A stretch of DNA of 64,000 nucleotides from Verrucomicrobiales bacterium (lineage in GTDB: Bacteria > Verrucomicrobiota > Verrucomicrobiia > Limisphaerales > CANJXF01), in the NCBI GenBank assembly GCA_947478865.1, contig CANJXF010000002.1, positions 1 to 64,000 on the forward strand. Reading direction: 5' to 3'. Shown here piece by piece: positions 9,065 through 17,613 of the stretch. Position numbers and translations under genes: made by a program. A model generated the notes under the pieces. That model ran no database searches. It worked only from the letters and a program-made list of their open reading frames with translations, and was not told where the DNA came from. Within the stretch, counting starts at the first letter, position 1. Every line of letters starts with the position of its first letter.

Positions 9065-10063
9065 GTGGCCACATTGAAATCCGCTATTAAGCTTACAGTC
9101 ATCTTGCTGATATTATTCGAGATCAGCCGAGTTGCCCGAGCTAGCGAAAAGCAAACTGCCGATTGGACGCAAACCATTCGTGAAATTCGAACCGCTTCCG
9201 TTTTATGCGAACGGAAGGTTTTTAATGATACAGGTAATAAGCCGCGGGATGTTAAAAAGCACCAGTTACGAAGACAAACCGGATCCTTATTCTTTCGTGT
9301 ATTGCACGACTATGGCGACGCAACCAATTATGTTAACAGCCGGATGCTGGCGGCAGGTCATTGGGGAGAAACCCGCTGGGCAGTTCAGGTGAACGACCTC
9401 TTCCTTTCTAATGAAACGGAAAAGAACCACGCAACAAATTCCATGGTTTGGTTTTTTGGGGATCTAGCTCAGGAGTTTGCGAATGAAGTATTTTGTTGGG
9501 GTTTGAGGAATTTGGACCCAGCCAGCCTTAAAGCGACAAGTCCAAACCATTTTCGTGGAAGCCTGAGGCAAAGTGGGTGGGAGATTAACGGCGAGCTATT
9601 GGAATTTTCAGAAATAGGCTTACCAACGAAATTGGTTTACATTCTTAGCGGGCCCACCGGCCCATATCAGACCAATGAAGTTCAGTATGACTTCGCGCCT
9701 CATGCTGAGATGCCTTGCTTACCTACGGAGATCAGGTCCTTCTTGATCTTGGGCGATCGCCGGATTGCTCATGTCTTTATACATATCGAGGAAGCCGCAT
9801 TCTCGGAAGGTCTTTTGCCGGAAGATCAGTTTCTCCCAGTTCTTTTTTCTAGTGCCAAGCCGTTCCGATTTGAATTGGTCACGACAGAAAAAGGTCTCTT
9901 TCAACGCAATGGTGACATGTTGGTAAAAGTTCCCGATAGCTCATCGGCAAAACCAGCCAGTAATAAGATGCGTTACCTCTATTTTCTACTTGTTTTTGTG
10001 GCAGGCGGAACACTAATGCTGGTTCTTCGGCGGCGCTTCCAGACTACATCCAAAAAATCTTAA
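9065..10063 (+). CDS. Secreted, C-terminally membrane-anchored hypothetical protein
   Basis: Unrecognised 332-residue protein, starting at GTG. Residues 1-27 look like a signal peptide (KLTVILLILFEISRVARAS); the bulk would be periplasmic; near the C-terminus is one membrane span (LYFLLVFVAGGTLMLVLRRRFQ) followed by a basic tail, so a type I topology is likely. There is no PEP-CTERM or LPXTG motif before the span. It leads a plus-strand operon with a small membrane protein starting 2 bases later, a sulfatase-fold membrane enzyme and a pseudopilin. Codon use and base composition appear more AT-rich than the flanking genes, compatible with an accessory region. Confidence 0.7.
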   Translation: MATLKSAIKLTVILLILFEISRVARASEKQTADWTQTIREIRTASVLCERKVFNDTGNKPRDVKKHQLRRQTGSLFFRVLHDYGDATNYVNSRMLAAGHWGETRWAVQVNDLFLSNETEKNHATNSMVWFFGDLAQEFANEVFCWGLRNLDPASLKATSPNHFRGSLRQSGWEINGELLEFSEIGLPTKLVYILSGPTGPYQTNEVQYDFAPHAEMPCLPTEIRSFLILGDRRIAHVFIHIEEAAFSEGLLPEDQFLPVLFSSAKPFRFELVTTEKGLFQRNGDMLVKVPDSSSAKPASNKMRYLYFLLVFVAGGTLMLVLRRRFQTTSKKS

Positions 10064-10064
10064 G

Positions 10065-10505
10065 GTGAAGCTGGAACAAACCATCCGCTGTTTCTTGGTC
10101 GCTTGTTCTGCCATCCTGGGAATAACCGGGTTACTTAAACTCGTCAGCGTGTTTGGTCATGATCGCATTTTGCAGAGTTACGATCCACTCTTTGGAATTC
10201 AAACGCGGTTTATTCTTATTATCGCAGGTGCGATAGATGTGTTCATCGCAACAGCATTGATCCGCTCCAAAAATTCTCGATCCTCTCATTGGTTAGTTTC
10301 TTGGGTGGGTTTTAAGTTTCTACTCTATCGTGGTTTTCCAGTATTTTCTCGTAACGACAATCAGCGCCCTTGCCTTGGAACAATTTTTGGCTGGTTGAAG
10401 CTTAATGCACTATTACTTAACGGCATTCTAATGGCGTTGAGTTCGCTTATGTTCCTAGGTGACCTCGTACCTAGGGCACAACTTACCTCGCCCAGGTCGG
10501 GTTAA
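10065..10505 (+). CDS. Small multi-span membrane protein with a PCLG motif (MauE/DoxX-like, tentative)
   Basis: 146 residues beginning at GTG, 2 bases after the preceding stop. At least three hydrophobic segments are visible (FLVACSAILGITGLLKLVSVF, FILIIAGAIDVFIATALI, LLLNGILMALSSLMFLGDL). Between the second and third is RPCLGTIFGWLKL, recalling the CPCLG-type motif of small membrane proteins related to MauE/DoxX that I recall sitting near pseudopilin genes in this phylum. The C-terminal 10 residues after the last span look unrelated and the frame overlaps the spacer before the sulfatase, so the end may be slightly altered. Function unknown. Confidence 0.6.
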   Translation: MKLEQTIRCFLVACSAILGITGLLKLVSVFGHDRILQSYDPLFGIQTRFILIIAGAIDVFIATALIRSKNSRSSHWLVSWVGFKFLLYRGFPVFSRNDNQRPCLGTIFGWLKLNALLLNGILMALSSLMFLGDLVPRAQLTSPRSG

Positions 10506-10516
10506 TTCACAGGTCA

Positions 10517-12497
10517 TGAATCGCCAAACTTCAAAAGAGCTGGTTCTCAGATTCGCACCAGGCATTATCCTCATAGTTTTATATGCAACCTATGTGGCGG
10601 CTCAGGGTTTCAGCAGAGTAAATCGGTTTGTGGTGGAGGATGCCGGATACACCCACTTCATGAAGGTGGCGTCCGTTGTTATTGGGGCTGTCAGTTTAAC
10701 ACTACTGGCAGGTTGGCTGCGTGCGCTCCTTGCAAGCTACCATCGAGCAAAAGGTTCGATGACGGTCCTCGCACTGTTCGCTTACACATCACTGTGCTTC
10801 TACAACTGCAAAACGAATTCGGCCCTGACATTCGCATTGCTGGCTGACCATTTGCGTGAACTTAAATTTTTGGAATCATGGGTCATTGTAAGCGATCAAT
10901 TGAATATCGCGGATTATTTTACGTTGGCCGGAAGTTATGCAGGTCTCTGGGCGATCGAGTGGAGGACGGCAGCTTTTAGCCAGAAATTGAGCTTGAGCAA
11001 GCGCTCGATGTTGTTCGCTTTCATCGGTTGCCTCGTCTGGTTGGGACTTTTGATTTGGGGACCCATGACCTCGGAACCCTTGACCCTGCTCGGCAGAAGC
11101 GCATTGGGAGAATCCTTTAAGCTCCGCCAGCACGGCCTGACTCTTCCCATCAACAATTTACCTGAATTTCCTTATATTCAGTTGGGTGGAAGCGATAAAG
11201 GCAATACTGCAATGCAAGCCGGTCGACCACATATATTCGTATTAATGATCGAGTCGTTCAATGCTCGTTTCGTTGCCGGGCGCGCGGCGGACGGGAGTCC
11301 ATTGATGCCGTGCTTTCGAGATGCAATCCAAAAGGGAGTGTGGGTCGAGCCGTTTTACGGTAACGCCACTTATACTATCAAAGGTCAGGAAGCCGTGCTG
11401 ACCTCCCTGCCCCCAACGCTGTCGGGCAACCTTGCGAATCATTACGAGAATGTACGGATCCACGCGCTGCCAGCGATTTTAAATGAGCAGGGTTATGAAA
11501 CCATTTTTTTTCAGGCACAACAGAGCCTCGACTTCGCCCGGACTGGTCAATTCATGCGCCGCTGTGGCTTCGAAGTTGTCCAAGCGATGGACCGGGAACT
11601 TACGAAAACGATGGATCCTGTGCAATTCTGGGGCTGGGGGGGGGTGGAGTCCAGGACGACGCGTTCTTTGACCGTTTTTTCACGTGGATGTCTGATCGTA
11701 ATTCACAAAGGAAGACACGCGCCCATCCAGATGCGTTAAAGCCCGTGTTCGTTTTGCTCGCCACTATTTCCAGCCATAGCCCCTATGATCAACTTCCCCG
11801 CGCCTTATGCGAAGCATTTCCAAATCCAGCATCGAAAGAAGAATGGTATGCAAACGTAATGCGTCATGTGGACCGAGGGATAGGCCGGTTCCTTTATAAT
11901 TTGTCCAATTCCGTGTACGCAACGAACGCCATTGTGGTAATCACGGGTGACCACAGCATTCCGATGAGTGAGCACGGCACCAGCAGCCTGCAATCGGGAT
12001 TTTTCGAGGAGTCATTCCGGATTCCATGCCTGGTTCTCTGGCCAGGGAAACTTGAACGAAGACGGCTGGAAAACGAACCGTTCTCGCAGGTTGACCTTGC
12101 TCCCACCTTGCTGGATCTATGTGGCGTCAGCGCACCAAATCACTTCACGGGTCGATCGATCTTTCAACGTTCAATAAATCCGCGCAATGCCGTTTTGGTT
12201 CAGCCGTACGATGGGTGTTATCTCGTGGCTCGTGAGGGATCGTGGAAATACGTTTTCCAAAACGCAACTGGACGGGAGTTCATCTTTGATCTCGCCCGCG
12301 ACCCCGACGAGCACCTGAACCGTTTTTGGGAAAGCCCGCCTGACCTCCGTAGTCGCCTGCGCCAGCAAGTAGGGCGGCTTTGGCTGCACGATAATCTGTT
12401 GAACCAGAATCGCATTTGGCCCGAAGCGCATCACCGTGCATCACCCGAGAACCCATCATCAGCACTACCGGTCAACCTTTGGAGCGTTCAAAAATGA
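10517..12497 (+). pseudogene. LTA-synthase-like sulfatase-fold membrane enzyme, split by a frameshift at a G9 tract
   Basis: Two ORFs (ending 11739, and from 11688) form one protein when joined. The N-terminal part has about four membrane spans, then the start of the alkaline-phosphatase/sulfatase catalytic domain (PHIFVLMIESFNARFVAGRA; YGNATYTIKGQEAVLTSLPP with the likely nucleophile Thr). The second part has SSHSPYDQLP, VVITGDHSIP and SQVDLAPTLLDLCGV, typical of the end of this domain. The frame is lost inside TGGGGGGGGGTGG; with 7 or 10 G the product would read through as FWGWG then VQDDAFFDRFF. Family members move phosphoglycerol or phosphoethanolamine onto envelope glycans. I chose the ATG at 10517 over the upstream track start. 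Either an error, a decayed gene or a switchable gene. Confidence 0.75.
11636..11644 (+). repeat. G9 homopolymer at the frameshift point
   Basis: Nine consecutive G follow TGGGGC-T at 11636-11644, exactly where the sulfatase reading frame changes from one phase to another. Loss of two or gain of one G restores a single open frame. Long poly-G tracts in coding regions are known sites of slipped-strand phase variation in other bacteria and also of sequencing errors. Confidence 0.85.
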
Positions 12498-13273
12498 AAC
12501 GACAAATTTCCAGCAAGGACACATTAACCCAGATCGCGGGCTTCACTTTGATCGAATTGCTGGTGGTCATCGCTGTCATTGGCATTCTCGCAGCATTGTT
12601 ATTACCCGTATTAGGAGCGGCCAAGGAGAAAGCGCGGCGCACCGGATGCCTTAGTAATCTTCGCCAACTCGGTCTTGGGTCTCTCGATTACGCAGAACAA
12701 TCCGGAGCTTCGGGGCTTTCTGCCGCTGAAAATGATGGCGATAACAACCTGAATTATCTCTATCCGGCACATGTGGCTGTATTAGGTGTATTTGTCTGCC
12801 CTTCAACTTCCAATCGTGTCCGTCCTGAGGAAGTTTACTATAAAGTTTTCGACGGGCTGTTGCAATTAGCAGACTTACGTGATTTCGCGCTGAATAAAAA
12901 AAGCGCAGGCACAAGTTACGAGTTATTTGGTTTCATGAACGCGACAGGGACCAACGTTACACCCGTGATGGTCGATGGAAAACTCGTCCAGGCTCGAGGC
13001 ATTAAGAAAACCGCGCGCTCCGTTCAAAACTACTTGCATCAGTCGCCTGCGTTTGGCTTGGCTGGCAATGCATTTGGGCCGTCAAGCATCTGGTTGCTCG
13101 TCGATGCAGATTCAGGTGCGGCGGGCCATAACAACTATCCAGACGCCGAAGATAATCATGGTGATCGCGGCAGCAATGTAGCTTTCTGCGATGGCCATGT
13201 GGAATGGGTATCGCGAGCAAACTACCTGAGAAGTTATGAAACCTCACAGGATGAAAATCGCACCGCCCCATGA
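12494..13273 (+). CDS. Pseudopilin-like protein with type IV N-terminal methylation motif
   Basis: 259-residue secreted protein of the type II secretion/type IV pilin superfamily. After a 15-residue leader comes [25 protein letters not shown], the prepilin peptidase site and hydrophobic helix, then the [23 protein letters not shown] segment typical of this large family in Verrucomicrobia and Planctomycetes. The C-terminus has [17 protein letters not shown], a variant of the H-X9-DG motif with ten intervening residues. I chose the ATG at 12494, which overlaps the sulfatase stop by 4 bases (ATGA), over the longer track start. Probably a cell-surface or periplasmic structural protein; no pilus assembly genes are adjacent. 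Confidence 0.9.
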   Translation: MKRQISSKDTLTQIAGFTLIELLVVIAVIGILAALLLPVLGAAKEKARRTGCLSNLRQLGLGSLDYAEQSGASGLSAAENDGDNNLNYLYPAHVAVLGVFVCPSTSNRVRPEEVYYKVFDGLLQLADLRDFALNKKSAGTSYELFGFMNATGTNVTPVMVDGKLVQARGIKKTARSVQNYLHQSPAFGLAGNAFGPSSIWLLVDADSGAAGHNNYPDAEDNHGDRGSNVAFCDGHVEWVSRANYLRSYETSQDENRTAP

Positions 13274-13312
13274 ATGTGTATTCTGGGAACTAATTTCTCC
13301 TGTACGGTCAAT

Positions 13313-14128
13313 TCACAAAATATTCGCCGCCAACTCCGCCAGATCGGAGCGCTCCCCTTTTTGGAGCTCGATGTGCGCGGCGATCGGGTGCGAGCGGAAT
13401 TTGCTGATGATGTAATTGAATCCGTTCGATGACGAATCGACGTAGGGATTATCAATTTGATACGGATCGCCGGTGAAGATGATTTTCGTGCCGTGACCCA
13501 CGCGCGTGATAATCGTTTTAACTTCGAGCGGCGTGAGATTTTGGGCTTCGTCGATGACCATGAACTGATTGGCGATGCTGCGTCCGCGAATGTAACTGAG
13601 CGCTTCGACCACAATACTGCCGGTGCGCATCAAGTCGGCACTGCGCCGGTGTTCGTGGCCCATATTCAAATCGCTGAGCATTTCCAGCGCGTCATGAATC
13701 GGCTGCATCCACGGACTTAGTTTTTCTTCGAGCGTTCCGGGCAGGAACCCGAGTTCTTTGCCCATCGAAATCGTGGGACGCGCCACCACGAGCCGGCGGA
13801 ATTCGCGGTCGAGCACCGTGCGTTTCAAACCGGCCGCCATCGCCATCAACGTCTTTCCAGTTCCGGCTTTGCCCATCAGCGTCACCAGCTTCACCTTGTC
13901 ATCGAGCAAGGCATCGAAGGCGAAATGTTGTTCTTTGTTGCGCGGCTTGATTCCCCAGACACCTTCCCGGCAATCCAGAATCGGGATCAGCTTCGTGCCG
14001 GAGGGATCGACTTTGGCCAGCGCCGTGCGCTTTGGATTCGCATCTTCGGTCAGCGTGCAAAATTCGTTGGGAAAATATTTAGCGTTCGTGGGCAACACCA
14101 ATTCACCGTCGGTGCGAAACTTCGCCAT
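13313..14128 (-). CDS. PhoH-family ATPase (C-terminal half of a PIN-PhoH protein)
   Basis: 271 residues of the PhoH domain, an RNA-linked P-loop ATPase: Walker A LMGKAGTGKTLMAMAAGL (about residues 85-101), the VARPTISMGKELGFLPG segment, Walker B FMVIDEAQNLTPLEVKTII and the sensor-like IIFTGDPYQIDNPYVD. In most bacteria this domain is fused to an N-terminal PIN RNase domain (YlaK/PhoH2 type). Here the PIN ORF lies directly upstream in the same frame and is separated only by one TAA followed by TITAEK before this ATG. Translation could restart at the ATG 18 bases past the stop, but no good ribosome site is visible. Confidence 0.9.
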   Translation of the reverse strand: MAKFRTDGELVLPTNAKYFPNEFCTLTEDANPKRTALAKVDPSGTKLIPILDCREGVWGIKPRNKEQHFAFDALLDDKVKLVTLMGKAGTGKTLMAMAAGLKRTVLDREFRRLVVARPTISMGKELGFLPGTLEEKLSPWMQPIHDALEMLSDLNMGHEHRRSADLMRTGSIVVEALSYIRGRSIANQFMVIDEAQNLTPLEVKTIITRVGHGTKIIFTGDPYQIDNPYVDSSSNGFNYIISKFRSHPIAAHIELQKGERSDLAELAANIL

Positions 14129-14146
14129 CTTTTCGGCGGTGATCGT

Positions 14147-14149
14147 TTA
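14147..14149 (-). other. In-frame TAA separating PIN and PhoH halves
   Basis: On the minus strand the frame reads ...LYTGMIE, TAA, TITAEKMAKFRTDGELVLP with no shift. Family members of this type carry continuous sequence across this point. A sense codon here would give one protein of about 435 residues. Seen directly; the idea that the ancestor was fused comes from knowledge of the family. Confidence 0.8.
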
Positions 14150-14620
14150 CTCGATCATCCCGGTGTAAAGATCGGTCAGATAAACACGGTCGGTTTCGTA
14201 GTCTTCGGCCTCCAGTCCAAGCGCATCCGCTTTGATGCGGAGATTAATGTCCTTGGAAACGAGGATCGTTTTCGTCTGCGGACTGCTTTTCTGCACTTCC
14301 AACGCCAGGGTGACGATGCGGTTGTCCACCGTTGAATTTCCGAAAACGGCGTGGCCGTTCCCATTGGCTTCCCGAAAAATCACGCGCAATTTTCCGCCGT
14401 TCGGAAGCTTCACCCCTTGGTTCAAATGGCCTTCCTTGCGCAGCGTATCGAGCGTGCGGGAAAAGGTTCGCGCATTCTGACCGAGCTCAGACGATTCCCG
14501 CTTGAAGCGATCGATTTCCTCGATCACCTCGATGGGAATGAGAACACAATTGGTTTTGAAGTTAAGCAGCGAATTGGGGTCGTGCAGGATGACGTTGGTA
14601 TCAAGGACGTAGTTTTTCAC
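14147..14620 (-). CDS. PIN-domain ribonuclease (N-terminal half of a PIN-PhoH protein)
   Basis: PIN domain of about 157 residues with the acidic metal-binding residues in place: YVLDTNVILHDP at the start, VIEEIDRFKRESSELGQNAR, and the late TVDNRIVTLAL and LVSKDINLRIKADALGL segments. I chose the GTG at 14620 (VKNYVLDTN) rather than the track ATG at 14674, because family members start just before YVLDTN and the extra 18 residues look random; the ribosome site is weak either way. Overlaps the last 20 bases of the GST-like gene. Ends at a TAA in frame with the PhoH ORF. Likely an endoribonuclease acting with the PhoH helicase-like ATPase. Confidence 0.85.
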   Translation of the reverse strand: MKNYVLDTNVILHDPNSLLNFKTNCVLIPIEVIEEIDRFKRESSELGQNARTFSRTLDTLRKEGHLNQGVKLPNGGKLRVIFREANGNGHAVFGNSTVDNRIVTLALEVQKSSPQTKTILVSKDINLRIKADALGLEAEDYETDRVYLTDLYTGMIE

Positions 14621-15290
14621 GAGTAAGTTTTGAACCTGGCAATTTAATGTTAGACATGCGCCCGAACCAATCATTCAAGCAGGAATGAGCGGCGGGCAGT
14701 TTGTAATGGCCGGAGTAGAGAAAATTGGAAAGCATTCCGAACAAATCGAAATCAACGAAGCGCGCCTGTTGATCGAGCAGAAAAGGTTTGTGCGAAAGCA
14801 TTTGCTCAAACGGGTCCAGTTTGTCGGCCAATTCCTGGAGCAATTTTTTCTGATCGGCACGCCATTGATCGATGCAGCCGCGTCCGAACTTTCGTTCCTT
14901 GTGTCGCAGGAAAGGAAGTTGATCGGCTTTGGCGACCATCTCTTTCCAGGAAATATCATTAAGCTTGAAGCACGGGACCTCAATCTCATTCTCGATGTGT
15001 TGCCAAAGTATATTTTGCAATCCGCGAAACTCTTCTGGAAAAAGGGCGAGCTGAAATTTCTCGTTCAAGTATTTGGCAATAACCTGGGAGTTTTCACCCG
15101 TTTCAAAAATGAGGTTCTTGCCGTCACGCACCACCGGCACATGGTAATAGCGTTCGCGGGTCAGACGCCAGACGAGCGATCGTTCGGCGCTGGGGATGTT
15201 GGTGATCTTATGGGGTATTCGGCCGTATTCGAGAATTCGGCGCTGCACGATGCAAAACGGGCTCCAGGGAAATTGAATCAGTTCAATCAT
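14601..15290 (-). CDS. Glutathione S-transferase family protein
   Basis: 229 residues starting at MIELIQFPWSPFC. The N-terminal thioredoxin-like domain is visible: WSPFCIVQRRILEYG (active-site region with a cysteine), HVPVVRDGKNLIFETGENSQVIAKYL with the cis-Pro and the ETGENS glutathione gamma-glutamyl site. The C-terminal helical domain ends with FVDFDLFGMLSNFLYSGHY. Acts in the cytoplasm on an unknown substrate. The ATG at 15290 was preferred over the track start at 15332 because the fold begins there. Its 3' end overlaps the PIN gene. Confidence 0.8.
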   Translation of the reverse strand: MIELIQFPWSPFCIVQRRILEYGRIPHKITNIPSAERSLVWRLTRERYYHVPVVRDGKNLIFETGENSQVIAKYLNEKFQLALFPEEFRGLQNILWQHIENEIEVPCFKLNDISWKEMVAKADQLPFLRHKERKFGRGCIDQWRADQKKLLQELADKLDPFEQMLSHKPFLLDQQARFVDFDLFGMLSNFLYSGHYKLPAAHSCLNDWFGRMSNIKLPGSKLTREKLRP

Positions 15291-15455
15291 CTCGCTGCGT
15301 GGAAAGTAAACAGGCCATCCCGCTCTTTTCAATGCCCAATCGCAGCGAGATTTTGATTCACAGTAATTTCCCTTTCATAACGATGAGGAGATTGAATTGC
15401 GGCACCGCCCTCCTTCGATGGGCCATCTTGGAGTCAAAAAATCAGCCGCGTCCGA

Positions 15456-15484
15456 TTGAAACCTATCGGGAGTGTGGTTATTTT
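15456..15484 (+). promoter_or_regulatory. Candidate promoter for the M48 protease gene
   Basis: TTGAAA (15456-15461), a 17-base spacer and TATTTT (15479-15484) lie 38 bases before the ATG at 15522. This supports the choice of that ATG over the longer ORF start, which would fall inside the -35. Confidence 0.45.
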
Positions 15485-15521
15485 ATTTTGTTATTCGGGC
15501 TTCAAGTCTAAAAGAGTGGTT

Positions 15522-16340
15522 ATGAAACTAGTTTATCTTCGTCTGGCTCCATTGGTTTTCGCCGCGGCAATGCTCGCCGGCTGCTCGACTGTGCCCGTGA
15601 CGGGGCGGTCGCAATTCAATTTTATTTCCCAGGACCAGGAGTTGCAGCTCGGGCTGACCAGCTTCAACGAATTGAAAAAAGAAGTGCCGGTCAGCAAGGA
15701 TCCCGCCGTCAATGCCTTGTTGCAAAAGGTCGGTAAAAAAATCGCCGCCGTCGCCAGCCCCGACATGCCGAATGCGCAATGGGAGTTCGTCGTCTTTGAA
15801 AGCAAGGAGGCCAATGCGTTTTGCCTGCCCGGCGGAAAGGTCGGCGTTTACACCGGAATTCTCCCGATCACGAAGGATGAAGCCGGATTGGCTACCGTCA
15901 TCGGACACGAAGTCGCACATGCAGTCGCGCGTCACGGGGGAGAACGGATGACGCAGGCGATGGCGTTGCAGGCCGGAGGGCAAATCGCCGGAGCGCTGAC
16001 CTCGAGCGCCGCGCCCATCACGCAACAAGCAGTCAGTTTGGTTTACGGGCTGGGATCGCAACTGGGCTACGTTCTGCCACACAGTCGAAAGCAGGAATCC
16101 GAAGCCGACCGCATCGGTTTAACTTATATGGCGCGGGCCGGATACGACCCAAACGCGGCGATCAGTTTCTGGGAACGATTCTCCGCGCAATCGGGAAACG
16201 CGGGCGGACCGTGGTTTTTGCGCACGCATCCGGTGGACGCAGTGCGGATCGCTGATTTGAAGAAATGGCTTCCCGAAGCAATGCAGGAGTATCACGGCAA
16301 GGGAACAGGCGCCCGCAGTTCGGATATTATTGGGCGCTAA
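15522..16340 (+). CDS. M48-family metalloprotease lipoprotein
   Basis: Periplasmic zinc peptidase, 272 residues. Lipoprotein signal peptide with lipobox MLAGC (Cys near residue 21), then VPVTGRSQFNFIS, the usual start of M48B/Oma1-LoiP-like proteins. The zinc site HEVAHAVARHGGERM and the third ligand region ESEADRIGLTYMARAGYDP are intact, and FLRTHPVDAVRIADLKKWLPEA closes the domain. Likely envelope quality control. The ATG at 15522 was chosen because the signal peptide begins there and a promoter lies just upstream. Confidence 0.92.
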   Translation: MKLVYLRLAPLVFAAAMLAGCSTVPVTGRSQFNFISQDQELQLGLTSFNELKKEVPVSKDPAVNALLQKVGKKIAAVASPDMPNAQWEFVVFESKEANAFCLPGGKVGVYTGILPITKDEAGLATVIGHEVAHAVARHGGERMTQAMALQAGGQIAGALTSSAAPITQQAVSLVYGLGSQLGYVLPHSRKQESEADRIGLTYMARAGYDPNAAISFWERFSAQSGNAGGPWFLRTHPVDAVRIADLKKWLPEAMQEYHGKGTGARSSDIIGR

Positions 16341-16406
16341 GAATCAATCTTCCTCTGTAAAAATTCGTGTGCATTCGTTTCCATTCATGGATAAACAGAA
16401 TGCGAC

Positions 16407-17150
16407 ATGAGCCAACTTGCTAATCAAATCGCAGTCGTCACCGGAGCGGGCCGAGGAATCGGCCGAGCCATTGCTTTAAAATTCGCCGCAGAAGGAGCGG
16501 ACGTCGCTTGCGTTTCCCGCACGGCGGAGAATTCCGAGAAAGTGGCCAATGAAATTCGCGCGCTCGGCCGCAAAGCCTGGGCCTACGCGGTGGATGTGTC
16601 GGACGCAGCCGCTGTAGCCGCCACGGGAGAAAAAATCCTGGCCGACGCCGGCAAGATCGATGTGCTGGTGAACAACGCCGGCGTGACCCGCGACGGATTG
16701 CTGATGCGCATGGCGGAAGCGGATTGGGACACGGTGCTCGACACGAATTTAAAAGGGGCATTCTCCTTTACCAAAGCGTTCGCACGCAGTTTCATCAAAC
16801 AACGCTCCGGACGAATCATCAACGTAGCCTCGGTCATCGGTTTGATCGGCAACGCAGGGCAATGCAACTACGCGGCCAGCAAAGCGGGGTTGATCGGCTT
16901 CACGAAGTCCGTGGCGCGGGAGCTGGCTTCGCGCGGCATCACGGCGAACGCGTTGGCGCCCGGCTTCATCGAGACCGACATGACCGCCATCCTGAACGAA
17001 GAGATGAGAACCGAGCTTTTGAAAAAGATTCCGCTGAACTCGTTCGGGCAGGGGGATGACATCGCAAACGCCGCATTGTTTCTGGCCAGCCCGGCGGCGC
17101 GTTACATCACCGGGCAGGTGCTGGCCGTCGATGGCGGGATGGTCATGTAA
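16407..17150 (+). CDS. fabG: 3-oxoacyl-[acyl-carrier-protein] reductase
   Basis: NADPH-dependent reductase of fatty-acid elongation, 247 residues. Short-chain dehydrogenase features: TGAGRGIGRAIALKF cofactor loop, NNAGVTRDGLLMRM, catalytic Ser in SVIGLIGNAGQ, and YAASKAG with Tyr and Lys; C-terminal ASPAARYITGQVLAVDGGMVM. It heads a fabG-acpP-fabF cluster, which supports the specific assignment over other SDRs. Confidence 0.95.
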   Translation: MSQLANQIAVVTGAGRGIGRAIALKFAAEGADVACVSRTAENSEKVANEIRALGRKAWAYAVDVSDAAAVAATGEKILADAGKIDVLVNNAGVTRDGLLMRMAEADWDTVLDTNLKGAFSFTKAFARSFIKQRSGRIINVASVIGLIGNAGQCNYAASKAGLIGFTKSVARELASRGITANALAPGFIETDMTAILNEEMRTELLKKIPLNSFGQGDDIANAALFLASPAARYITGQVLAVDGGMVM

Positions 17151-17255
17151 ATACATCTGGACGTGCTTCGCCGCAGCCGATAGACATACCACTGCTTGAA
17201 ATTGCAACTTTGGAATCGCAAGATTTAACCAGGATTTGCTAGCGAATTTCGAGAC

Positions 17256-17284
17256 TTGACGCCTCCAGCTACGTGGGGCATAGA
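17256..17284 (+). promoter_or_regulatory. Candidate acpP promoter
   Basis: TTGACG (17256-17261), a 17-base spacer and CATAGA (17279-17284) lie 29 bases before the acpP ATG. The -10 is weak. A separate promoter is plausible because carrier protein is needed in excess over the neighbouring enzymes, and fabG ends 163 bases before acpP. Confidence 0.35.
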
Positions 17285-17313
17285 CACAATCAAATTAACG
17301 GAGAAAAAAACCA

Positions 17314-17559
17314 ATGGCCGAAAAAACAATTGAAGAAAGAGTCAAAGACATCATCGTCGAACAGTTAGGCGTCAACGCTGACCAGGTCACACCCGACGCA
17401 AAATTCATCGAAGATTTGGGCGCTGACTCGCTCGATACGGTTGAACTAGTCATGGCGCTGGAAGAAGAGTTTGGAAACGAGATTCCTGACGAACAGGCGG
17501 AAAAACTTCAGAGCGTTGGCGACGTCATCAAATACGTCGAAGACACTCAAAAGAAATAA
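17314..17559 (+). CDS. acpP: Acyl carrier protein
   Basis: 81-residue acidic four-helix carrier for growing acyl chains. The phosphopantetheine serine sits in [18 protein letters not shown], and the end [14 protein letters not shown] is typical. Preceded by a clear ACGGAG ribosome site. Followed at once by a rho-independent terminator, separating it from fabF. Confidence 0.97.
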   Translation: MAEKTIEERVKDIIVEQLGVNADQVTPDAKFIEDLGADSLDTVELVMALEEEFGNEIPDEQAEKLQSVGDVIKYVEDTQKK

Positions 17560-17574
17560 TTTACCTTCAACTTC

Positions 17575-17609
17575 GGGGCAGCCTGGCTTCAACCAAGCTG
17601 CCCCTTTTT
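17575..17609 (+). terminator. Rho-independent terminator between acpP and fabF
   Basis: GGGGCAGC (17575-17582) pairs exactly with GCTGCCCC (17597-17604), with an extra inner TGG/CCA pairing, and is followed by TTTTT. It ends only a few bases before the fabF ATG at 17614, so read-through or an internal acpP promoter is needed for fabF. Confidence 0.75.
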
Positions 17610-17613
17610 AATT

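Noticed and set aside
9960-10060. PEP-CTERM/exosortase sorting signal at the end of the 9065 gene product
   Set aside because: A membrane span and basic tail are present, but the PEP motif is absent and no exosortase gene is nearby.
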